IMG/VR virus record: IMGVR_UViG_3300046477_000515
Location: 1-26,724 of that record
DNA from: a virus
DNA length: 26,724 nucleotides
Reading direction: 5' to 3' (one strand)
The position numbers were made by a program, and so were the translations under genes. Below are positions 12,391 through 19,369 of the stretch, piece after piece. The notes under the pieces were generated by a model. The model was given only the letters and a program-made list of their open reading frames with translations, was not told the origin of the DNA and did not search any database. Every line of letters begins with the position of its first letter. The stretch's first letter is position 1.

Positions 12391-14323
12391 TTGGAGCCTC
12401 CAGATTGATCATCGTCGGAACGATCAACGTCCCGACGGAAATATCGTACTCGGCCGCATAATCGGTTCCCGCCACTGATTTTAATTCCATCTCGAGCCAA
12501 GTCTGGTTGAGCGCGACGAATTCCTCGAACATCGCCTGCGCCTGTTGTTCCAATTGATTGTGGTGGTCCGCGGCAGTCTGCGCACTAGCCGGAACAGAAT
12601 TCGCGGGAGGGGAGGAAGCTGGCGTAGCCACGGGCATGCCGGGAAGATCGGGGGAGGGTGAGCCTTTATGCACCTCGTATTTGACGACCACCTGGTCATA
12701 CGTCAAAGGCAACACCAGACCGTCGTCGGTGACGCCACTCACCGGCACCGAAAATGCGACATCGGTCGTGGGCAGGCTGATGGTTGCATCCTTGTAGAAC
12801 TGGTAACCGACAGCCACGTAACCGTTATCGGCATAAACGGGACTGCCTTCGTTGATCGTGATAGCACCACCCTTGCCGACGACACTCTCGATCTGAACGG
12901 TGCCGATCAGTTGACCACTGCCGCCGTCGGCCTTGATATGATATTCGGTGATCTTGCCCAGCGCCTGCCCTCCCGGCAAGCGGGCGTCGTGTATCAACGC
13001 ATTCTTGCGACACGACAGATTGACGGCACGGTCCAACGTGCAATCGAAACCAATCTTGACAGCCCGCGCCGACTGCAGCAAATGTGCCCGCGCCACCAAC
13101 AGTGGGTATTGCAAGGACTGAATACCGCGGTCGGTCGGAAAAAACGCTGAGCGCCCCGGATCGGTCAGCGCTATTTCACCGGACGGCAACGGCAAGCCGA
13201 CATCGACGCCATTCATGGTCAATGCGATTGGAGCTGCCGCCTCGTCAACCGGTGTGGTCACTATGTCCTGCAGCGCACTGTTCATCGTGAAGCTGGCAAT
13301 TTCAGTGCGCCCCCTGGACATGCCATATTGCAAGGTCAAATTGGCTTTCAAAAAATAGGCGAGGAGCCCTAGATAATGATATTCCTCCGACGCCGATGAC
13401 GCCCCGCCGGTGGTGGAGCTGCCGGGAACAATGGATCCGGCGGACCACACAAGATTGCCATATGTGTCCACCCCGTTGTAGACCGTCTCATTGATACTCA
13501 CCGATAATGTGTCGCCGGTGCGATGCTTGCTCTCTTGGTTAGTGTAGCTGCCGGTGAGATTGTAGGTGGCAGCATTGCCAATGTTGTAAAGATCGTCAAT
13601 ATGGGCTTCGGCTATACTCCATCCTCCATTCAATGACGATCCTTGTTTCGGCCAACCTGACAGCCAGGCGTCACCGTTGTAGGCAGTGACTTTCAATTCC
13701 GGCATTTTGATCGTGCCGCCACCGGCCTGCGTCCACGTCACGCTACCGGTGAAGATGACCTGCGTCTGCGGCGATTGCCCAAAGCGGAGAGAAACACTGT
13801 CGTAGAATGAGTCTTCCGGTTTGAACTCTTCCGTCCCGTCCTCGCCCATAACAATATCGGATGTCGTGACGTTGAGAGTCACCCGATCAATGTGCCACGC
13901 CCTGGTATAGGATTCGAGGATCGTATCGGGATCGTTGATCTTCGTCTTGTCGATCCAGATCTGATCGTAGTACGGCGACACCTTGAGCGCGTCGGCGACC
14001 GCTTGCTTCTGAGCTAGGTAGTCGGGCGGGCGAGCCAGAAACTGCAGGGTCACGGTCTCATTGAACAAGTTGCTCGGCAACGCCGACAGACGTCCATTGA
14101 ACAACGGAACGATTTCACCGACCTGCGACACCCACGAGAACCAAACCCACTGCTTGCGCCCGGGCGCCAACAGACCGATGCGCGGGTTTTTGATCTCGAC
14201 GCTGAGCGTCGGGATCTGGCCCTCCAGGTGCGCCAGATCGAACGTCAGCACAACCTCGTCCTCGCGCAGGAGGCCGGGATCGAAAGGTGTGTTCGCGTCG
14301 ACCCAGGCAAAATGGAACGGCAC
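12377..14323 (-). CDS. Probable tail hub/baseplate protein, 648 aa
   Basis: A large beta-rich protein begun by GTG at 14323 with GGAGG 8 bases upstream. It opens PFHFAWVDANTPFDPGLLRE, then EDEVVLTFDLAHLEGQIPTL with a barrel-like strand pattern (FNGRLSALPS, VTLQFLARPPDYLAQ). These features are seen in central tail hub proteins that attach to the tube end. The last 100 residues are a Pro/Ser-rich linker and a helix (NQLEQQAQAMFEEFVALNQ) that may bind a partner. It lies after the tape measure and the 150-aa gene, where lambda-type and related phages encode tip proteins. Assignment to the hub is by context and fold-like impression. Confidence 0.6.
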   Translation of the reverse strand: MPFHFAWVDANTPFDPGLLREDEVVLTFDLAHLEGQIPTLSVEIKNPRIGLLAPGRKQWVWFSWVSQVGEIVPLFNGRLSALPSNLFNETVTLQFLARPPDYLAQKQAVADALKVSPYYDQIWIDKTKINDPDTILESYTRAWHIDRVTLNVTTSDIVMGEDGTEEFKPEDSFYDSVSLRFGQSPQTQVIFTGSVTWTQAGGGTIKMPELKVTAYNGDAWLSGWPKQGSSLNGGWSIAEAHIDDLYNIGNAATYNLTGSYTNQESKHRTGDTLSVSINETVYNGVDTYGNLVWSAGSIVPGSSTTGGASSASEEYHYLGLLAYFLKANLTLQYGMSRGRTEIASFTMNSALQDIVTTPVDEAAAPIALTMNGVDVGLPLPSGEIALTDPGRSAFFPTDRGIQSLQYPLLVARAHLLQSARAVKIGFDCTLDRAVNLSCRKNALIHDARLPGGQALGKITEYHIKADGGSGQLIGTVQIESVVGKGGAITINEGSPVYADNGYVAVGYQFYKDATISLPTTDVAFSVPVSGVTDDGLVLPLTYDQVVVKYEVHKGSPSPDLPGMPVATPASSPPANSVPASAQTAADHHNQLEQQAQAMFEEFVALNQTWLEMELKSVAGTDYAAEYDISVGTLIVPTMINLEAPSAES

Positions 14324-14326
14324 GGC

Positions 14327-14779
14327 TCAAACCTCCTCGAGATCGAGTTCCCAAGGCACGGTCCCAGCCCATTCGTCCGTCTGAACCTGATAATCGACGA
14401 TCATCATCGTCAACCGCGGCAGGTAGAACACAAAACCGCCTTCGGTGAAATCACTCCCAGCGATTACGGGCCGGCGCGGTGTCCCGCCAACTGGATAACT
14501 CAGGTAGGAGACGCAATCGACGACCACCGTCAAACCGGGAAATATGCCATCGACCGCTGGGGCGCGGGCATCGGTGCATGTGATCTTCGACTTGTATTTG
14601 AGAAACTGCGGATTGTTGACATCTGTCATAACACCATTGATTGATCGACGCTGATTTTTTGCGGCATCAATTGGTTGGATCAGTTGAGATAGTCCACGCG
14701 CAGAGTACAGCGGCACACCCATGACGCTGAGCGCAAGCAGCGTCTGGCTGTTGGACGGTGGGCCTGGATACAGCGTCAC
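14327..14779 (-). CDS. Tail protein, 150 aa, unknown family
   Basis: A GTG start at 14779 directly follows the tape measure stop. The protein has SQTLLALSVMGVPLYSARGL at the start, an even spread of beta segments (KITCTDARAPAVDGIFPGLT, VSYLSYPVGG) and an acidic end (WELDLEEV). It lies between the tape measure and the hub-like gene, where distal tail proteins are commonly found. No motif proves the role. Confidence 0.6.
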   Translation of the reverse strand: MTLYPGPPSNSQTLLALSVMGVPLYSARGLSQLIQPIDAAKNQRRSINGVMTDVNNPQFLKYKSKITCTDARAPAVDGIFPGLTVVVDCVSYLSYPVGGTPRRPVIAGSDFTEGGFVFYLPRLTMMIVDYQVQTDEWAGTVPWELDLEEV

Positions 14780-16312
14780 TCACCGCCTCCAGCTCTGCTT
14801 TCGTCCCGCACTGGCGATTTGACTACCGACCGCAAAGCGCTCGAGCGCGGAGGCGACGCCCTCCTGCATGGTCGCCGGCCCGAACGACCGGCCTTCGATC
14901 GTGAGGTGAAGCGCGCGCGAGCCGGCGGTCGCCCCCGCGAGCGACGGTGTACCTCCGGTATTCAACCCGCCCAACGCGAAGCGCGGAGCCAATGAATTGA
15001 TGGCGTGCAAGAACGGCAGCCCTACGCTGCGCACGGCTTGCGCCCGCACCACGAACTCACCCGCCGTCAGCCATGCGAGGTTGGTGTCGGTCCCTGGACG
15101 CCCCTGCACCTCGCCGCCCGCTGCCATCCCGCCGCCGCCACCCGCAGATACCGACGCGCCGCCGCCGGTCAGCCCGGCCCACAACGCCTTGGCGGCATCG
15201 ACCAGCCCCTGGATCCAGCCGCCGATCGTATCGATCACCGACTTGATCGGAGTAAGCATCGACGCGAAGGCGGCCACGACGGCGTGCTCAAGCTGCCCGA
15301 CGTAGCCCATGAAATTGGCGAACCCGGTCGCAAGAACCGCCCCCACCGCTTGCACCCACCCGCGCGCGCCGGTCTCCGCGTCGCCCGCGACTTGCGCCCA
15401 TGCCTTCTTGGATGCCGCAGCAAATTCATCCCATCCCTTCGCCAGATTATCGATAGACTTCTGCTGCTCCGGCGTGAAGAACGGCTTGGCGGCCGCGTCG
15501 TGCGCCTGCCTGACCGCATCGGTACCCTTCTTGATCCGTTCAATCTGCTCGGCGGAAAAGAAATCCTTCATCGTCTTTTCTAAATCTACACGCTGAAACT
15601 GATTCGCCGTCGCGTAGACCTGCGAGAAGAACACCTCCAACTGCTTGATGGCGTCGGCTGCCCGCTTCCCGCCGGCGGCAAGATCATCGAGGATCACGCC
15701 ACTGCGCTCTGCCGCCTCCAGCAAACCCTTCTTAAAGTTTTCCGGAGAGGTCAGTGACTCATATGCTCGCTTGACGCCATCGCGCAGGTATAGAAATTCG
15801 TCGGCGAGATGGTGGACGTCGTTCGCCCATTCCTTGTCTCCCTTCGCGGCGTTCATCGCCGCTCTGATCTGGATTATATTCTGAATGTGTTCGGTCGCTT
15901 CTTGCGCTGCTTTTTTCGTCTCTTCTATCTTGCCCTTGATGTAGGAGAACGCTTCGGCGGCGGCGAACAGCGCGAGTCCGATCGGCCCCAGCGCCGCCCC
16001 GATCTTTACGAACCCGACGGCGACGCTGGCCGCCGCTCCTTCGCCGACGGTGCGCATGACCGCGCCCATCGCCCGCATCTGGCGCGTGGTGACGACGGTT
16101 TTCTCCGTAACCTGCTCCAGCCCGGCGCCAAGCTTTTGCGCGCCAGTGCCCACCTGACCCGCCGCGGCCTGCACGCCGCCCATCGACTGCCCGGCGCTGT
16201 CGGCGGCCTTCTCCAACTTGTTGAACGAAGTCTGCGCGGTATCGCCAACCTTGGCGAGCGCGGTGTCATCGACCTCGATAACGACTTTTTGGACAATGTC
16301 TTCGTCGGCCAT
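14780..16312 (-). CDS. Tape measure protein, 510 aa (short)
   Basis: The N-terminus is a helical Ala/Gly/Gln-rich stretch. It has VGDTAQTSFNKLEKAADSAG, two hydrophobic segments around residues 95-125 (VAVGFVKIGAALGPIGLALF) and further Ala-rich helices, typical of tape measures. Near the C-terminus there is GGEVQGRPGTDTNLAWLTAG then EFVVRAQAVRSVG, a motif common in tape measure tails. AAAGGTGAG lies before the ATG. At 510 aa it predicts a tail of roughly 75 nm by the usual 0.15 nm per residue rule, short for a siphovirus. The protein sets tail length and probably helps DNA passage. It follows the G/G-T frameshift genes as expected. Confidence 0.88.
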   Translation of the reverse strand: MADEDIVQKVVIEVDDTALAKVGDTAQTSFNKLEKAADSAGQSMGGVQAAAGQVGTGAQKLGAGLEQVTEKTVVTTRQMRAMGAVMRTVGEGAAASVAVGFVKIGAALGPIGLALFAAAEAFSYIKGKIEETKKAAQEATEHIQNIIQIRAAMNAAKGDKEWANDVHHLADEFLYLRDGVKRAYESLTSPENFKKGLLEAAERSGVILDDLAAGGKRAADAIKQLEVFFSQVYATANQFQRVDLEKTMKDFFSAEQIERIKKGTDAVRQAHDAAAKPFFTPEQQKSIDNLAKGWDEFAAASKKAWAQVAGDAETGARGWVQAVGAVLATGFANFMGYVGQLEHAVVAAFASMLTPIKSVIDTIGGWIQGLVDAAKALWAGLTGGGASVSAGGGGGMAAGGEVQGRPGTDTNLAWLTAGEFVVRAQAVRSVGLPFLHAINSLAPRFALGGLNTGGTPSLAGATAGSRALHLTIEGRSFGPATMQEGVASALERFAVGSQIASAGRKQSWRR

Positions 16313-16327
16313 GTTATGTGCTCACCT

Positions 16328-16935
16328 TTAGTCCGTGTCAGACAACAGTTTTGCCAGATGTTGCTGCATGCCCTTGCCGTCGCCGTTGGCGTTACACAGG
16401 TTGACGAACTCGTGGGCGAGGTTGATTTGACGATTGCGTTCGGACAACTTTATCCAGGCTGCTAATTGACGGGTGGTGAGGCTCCACGCGTCAGACCAGG
16501 AGAGTCCGTCTGCAATACTGCGTTGGATGGCGCGTGCGATGAGTTCCCCGGCCCGCTCGACTGGCTCGGCGCATCCATTACCATCAACCGGGTTATCTGA
16601 TCGACGAAAGGGCCGAAGCCCTGCGGAAACGATAGTTTCTGCACCGCCGAGAGGATCGCCATTTGGTCGGCCGCCCCGAGCTCCCTTGCCTTTGCTATAA
16701 CGGCTACGTCGCCAGGCGAGCCGGTGGCTATCGCGATCACTTTTGCGAACAGATCGGGTGCCAACTCCAACATGCCGGAGCTGCTGGTACCCATTTGCGC
16801 GAGCGCTTGCTGCATATTGGGGAACTCGGCAAACAATTTGAACAGGTCGGCGGCCGTCAACCCATGCACCGTTAGTTTGAGGCCGCGAACATCGACTTCT
16901 TCGGTCAGCGGGCCGAGATCAAGCAGGCTGTTCAT
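16328..16935 (-). CDS. Tail assembly chaperone G-T fusion (programmed -1 frameshift), 202 aa
   Basis: The G frame (16462-16935) has a slippery site at 16606-16612. From there the -1 frame is open and reads RRSDNPVDGNGCAEPVERAG, then ELIARAIQRSIADGLSW, TTRQLAAWIKLSERNR, LAHEFVNLCNANGDGKGMQQ and HLAKLLSDTD, ending TAA at 16328. This gives 110 residues of G plus 92 of T. Lambda and many long-tailed phages make a G-T chaperone this way to build the tail around the tape measure, which begins at 16312, 15 bases downstream. The extension has real protein character; the frame lacks any start codon of its own with a ribosome binding site. Confidence 0.8.
16462..16935 (-). CDS. Tail assembly chaperone G, 157 aa
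   Basis: This is the product made without frameshifting. It reads MNSLLDLGPLTEEVDVRGLK with an N-terminal beta strand and helices (GLTAADLFKLFAEFPNM), then ALAQMGTSSSGMLELAPDLF and an Ala-rich helical region. After residue 110 (the slippery site) the sequence turns Ser/Pro-rich and low complexity, as expected of a tail that is only read in the unshifted product. AAAGGAG lies about 9 bases before the ATG. It sits between the major tail protein and the tape measure. Confidence 0.82.
   Translation of the reverse strand: MNSLLDLGPLTEEVDVRGLKLTVHGLTAADLFKLFAEFPNMQQALAQMGTSSSGMLELAPDLFAKVIAIATGSPGDVAVIAKARELGAADQMAILSAVQKLSFPQGFGPFVDQITRLMVMDAPSQSSGPGNSSHAPSNAVLQTDSPGLTRGASPPVN
16606..16612 (-). 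promoter_or_regulatory. -1 frameshift slippery heptamer C CCT TTC
   Basis: On the minus strand the bases CCCTTTC are in frame as C-CCT-TTC within codons GGC CCT TTC of gene G. This fits X-XXY-YYZ with X=C and Y=T. It is the only canonical heptamer I found in the region where the -1 frame is open. Confidence 0.75.
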
Positions 16936-16960
16936 TTACCGTTGCTCCTTTGTTTTGCGC

Positions 16961-17812
16961 CTACGTGGCCGCCGCTACCAGCGTATTCGTGCTGGTCGCT
17001 GGCGTACTGCCGATCGGATTGACGCCGGTGACGATCACCTTGAACGATTTGCCGGTGTCCCCGGCGACCACCGTATAAGTCTTGCCGGTCTGCGGTGGAG
17101 AGATCGGAACCCATGGGCCAGTAGTGCCAGTGACGCTCTGCCATGCGTAGGTATAGCTATGCGCTCCCGTCCATCCGCCGATCGTTGCGGTCAGAACATC
17201 CCCGACCTTGGGCGCACCAGGCGAGGAGACGGAGGCGCCGCCAGTGATCGTCGGCAGCAACACATTTGATGGCGCAATGGAATTCACCGGCGGCATCAGC
17301 GTCATTGTCCCGAACACACCGTCGATCGACTGCACCGAGCCACTGACCACCATTTTGATGAAGGCGTTGTCGATGATGGGCGAAAAATCACCACTGGGCG
17401 TCAGATTAACGCTGAGCAGATCGACATACCAACGCGGACCGACCTCGTTGGTGGCATAGAACTTCAGCTCACCGATGAACGAGCTGCGCGAGAAGATTTG
17501 TACCTGCGGATTTGACGGGGTGCCACCATCATTGCCGACGTCGCCCATCAGCAACATCGCCAAATTCTGCGCGGTCAACTCTTCCAGGTCCATCTTCACC
17601 TCGCCAGACTTCTCGGTGATGATGCTCAAATCCTTGATGCGCGACCCTCCCATCGATGAATAATGGTCGAGCAAGGTGACCTTGGGCGTGAAGGTAAACG
17701 TCGGCACGTTCCCGACGTGAAAGAAGCTGGCCTGATCGGTCGGCTTGAACAAGATGAAGCCCTTGCCGACAGCAAGGTTACTGACATCCGGGCTACTGAC
17801 ACCGTAAGCCAT
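16961..17812 (-). CDS. Major tail protein with C-terminal Ig-like domain, 283 aa
   Basis: The first ~180 residues (MAYGVSSPDVSNLAVGKGFI onward) have the beta pattern of a tube-forming major tail protein, with KPTDQASFFHVGNVPTFTFT and a late TLMPPVN. After a Pro-rich join, residues about 188-283 form an Ig-like domain. GAPKVGDVLTATIGGWTGAH, YTYAWQSVTG, KTYTVVAGDTGKSFKVIVTG and NPIGSTPATS show the strands B to G pattern, including the conserved Trp. Ig-like domains on the outer face of tail tubes are common and are thought to aid weak binding to surfaces. AAGGAG lies about 9 bases before the ATG. It is upstream of G/G-T, as in lambda. Confidence 0.82.
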   Translation of the reverse strand: MAYGVSSPDVSNLAVGKGFILFKPTDQASFFHVGNVPTFTFTPKVTLLDHYSSMGGSRIKDLSIITEKSGEVKMDLEELTAQNLAMLLMGDVGNDGGTPSNPQVQIFSRSSFIGELKFYATNEVGPRWYVDLLSVNLTPSGDFSPIIDNAFIKMVVSGSVQSIDGVFGTMTLMPPVNSIAPSNVLLPTITGGASVSSPGAPKVGDVLTATIGGWTGAHSYTYAWQSVTGTTGPWVPISPPQTGKTYTVVAGDTGKSFKVIVTGVNPIGSTPATSTNTLVAAAT

Positions 17813-17832
17813 GGTTTGATTCTCCTTCTCTT

Positions 17833-18306
17833 TTAGTTGAGGTCGTTCGGGTCGAGGACATAGCTCAGTCGAAAGTTAAGTTGCATTTGACCGACTACAG
17901 TCGACCCGGTCTGCAAATCCGTGATATGGCCAGAATGTATCAGCTCGCCGTTCGCACCGAGCAGCGCCCACAGCTCGTCATCTTTGGTGAACGCTTTAAG
18001 CACCTGCATCCGCAGCCCGGACAATTCCTCGCCAACGCCGGGATTGTCTATGGTGTCGCGCGGTCGCAGGACAATGAACACCTGCGGCGTCAGCTCGAAT
18101 ATGCCAGGGGCGCGCGCGCCCCCACGAGTATGCACCGCCTGCGGGTTTTTGAGGGTCTCACTGCCGTCGAGCAAGACGAGCGCCGGGAGCTTCTCAGTGG
18201 GGATTTCGGCGCGATTGCGGAACACGTTCAAGGGATCGGCCGTGCCGTTCACCGTCCCCAGCAGCGACACCATGCGCAGGAGTATGGCCTCGCGTTTGTC
18301 CTGCAT
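17833..18306 (-). CDS. Probable tail terminator / minor tail protein, 157 aa
   Basis: The protein starts MQDKREAILLRMVSLLG, a helix, and goes on to KLPALVLLDGSETLK, FELTPQVFIVLRPRDT and a helix ELSGLRMQVLKAFTKDDELW. This alternation of one helix, a sheet and a strand ending in VGQMQLNFRLSYVLDP is similar to gpU-like tail terminator proteins. It lies directly before the major tail protein, the usual position for terminators. The TGA of the preceding gene overlaps its ATG (TGATG). The family is not certain. Confidence 0.65.
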   Translation of the reverse strand: MQDKREAILLRMVSLLGTVNGTADPLNVFRNRAEIPTEKLPALVLLDGSETLKNPQAVHTRGGARAPGIFELTPQVFIVLRPRDTIDNPGVGEELSGLRMQVLKAFTKDDELWALLGANGELIHSGHITDLQTGSTVVGQMQLNFRLSYVLDPNDLN

Positions 18307-18647
18307 CAGCGCCGCACCTGCAGTTCCCAGTAAACCACCACATTGCCAGGCACCAATTTCCCGACCGGCGAAACGATACGCAGGGTCTCGAGCTCGGCGC
18401 CGGTCACGGGGTCGAGTGTCACCAGCCGGTCCTGCTCAGAGTCCGGATCAACCGTGAGATCGACCGGCGACAACAGAGCCTTGCGGTCGGTCTGGTTGAT
18501 GATCTTGCCTACGCGTTCGTGCGGCATGTAGTCCGAGATGAAGGCGAAGCACGGTCGATCGCCGTCGTCGCGCCGCAGGATTGCCGGCGCGCCGTATTTG
18601 CGGATCATGCCCTCGGCAATGGCGCGTTCCCTGGCGTAGTCGATCAT
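18306..18647 (-). CDS. Head-tail joining / neck protein, 113 aa
   Basis: I chose the ATG at 18647 (MIDYARERAIAEGMIRKYGA) because it overlaps the stop of the DUF4054 gene (ATGA). The longer frame upstream is a low-complexity shadow. It has an N-terminal helix, then beta strands ILRRDDGDRPCFAFISDYMP and VPGNVVVYWELQVRR. A small protein of this size between an adaptor and a tail terminator is typical of a head-closure or stopper protein. Its fold resembles gp16-like stoppers in outline only. Confidence 0.6.
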   Translation of the reverse strand: MIDYARERAIAEGMIRKYGAPAILRRDDGDRPCFAFISDYMPHERVGKIINQTDRKALLSPVDLTVDPDSEQDRLVTLDPVTGAELETLRIVSPVGKLVPGNVVVYWELQVRR

Positions 18648-19369
18648 ACGATGGCGATCCCCGGACTGTTGCGCCGCATCACCGCGAGGAACATCAACCC
18701 ATACGATGAATTGGTCAGGGACGGATAGGCCGACCCGCCGGAAGAGCTCGAAGCCGCCGCATACTGGACCGAAATCTGTCCGATCCGTTCGGACGTGACC
18801 AAACGCCCCGCTCCACCCGCTGCCGCCTGGCCCTGCGCTATGAAATGGGCCGCCAGGTAGAAAGTCGCGGCCTGCGCATCCACCGGGTCCCAATCGTCGC
18901 CGATGAAAAGCGCGGCCTCATCCAATGCCGTCTGCACCACGCTGTCGTCCACCGCCATGAACTCGGGAAACATGGATTTGAAGGCGACGACATTGATTGG
19001 GTTCGCGGTGTCGATCACCGTCATCGTTCCGATAGTCGGCGTCGAGCGATGCGTCGGATCGACATCCAGCGGATTGATGATGACGATCTCGTAGAAATAA
19101 TTACCCGCCAACGCCAAGGTATCGGCGCTGCGCAATTTAACCACGAAGGCGTAGCTTGCCGCGTCCTCGATCAAGATACCGCCGCCAGCCAGCGTCTTTG
19201 TGATCGCGGCCATGGTCTTATCGGCAACACCGCGCACTTGCGGATATGCCGTCCAACTCAATTGCGTCTGCGAGATGTCGAACGGCGGATCTGGAGGCGG
19301 CGTGATGCCGTAATCGACATCGGTAGTATCTCCGGTGATCAGGCTGAAGTTCTGCCGAAGTTCGGTCAT
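18644..19369 (-). CDS. Head-tail adaptor: BppU-like N-domain fused to DUF4054, 241 aa
   Basis: Residues about 125-241 match DUF4054 adaptor proteins in pattern. AFKSMFPEFMAVDDSVVQTA is followed by a helix with DEAALFIGDDWDPVDAQAAT and FYLAAHFIAQGQAAAGG, then the characteristic end SYGLMFLAVMRRNSPG. Residues 1-121 are a separate beta-rich domain, MTELRQNFSLITGDTTDVDY then ILIEDAASYAFVVKLRSADT and LAGNYFYEIVII. They look like the N-terminal BppU-type Ig-like domain that is usually a stand-alone gene or attached to a fibre. DUF4054 adaptors form a ring on the portal. Here the fused domain may decorate the neck or tie fibres to it. Its ATG overlaps the stop of the repeat protein, and its stop overlaps the next start. 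Confidence 0.72.
   Translation of the reverse strand: MTELRQNFSLITGDTTDVDYGITPPPDPPFDISQTQLSWTAYPQVRGVADKTMAAITKTLAGGGILIEDAASYAFVVKLRSADTLALAGNYFYEIVIINPLDVDPTHRSTPTIGTMTVIDTANPINVVAFKSMFPEFMAVDDSVVQTALDEAALFIGDDWDPVDAQAATFYLAAHFIAQGQAAAGGAGRLVTSERIGQISVQYAAASSSSGGSAYPSLTNSSYGLMFLAVMRRNSPGIAIV

Noticed and set aside
18648-18893. Upstream extension of the 113-aa neck protein
   Set aside because: Low-complexity Gly/Pro frame covering the DUF4054 gene; the inner ATG is coupled to that gene's stop.
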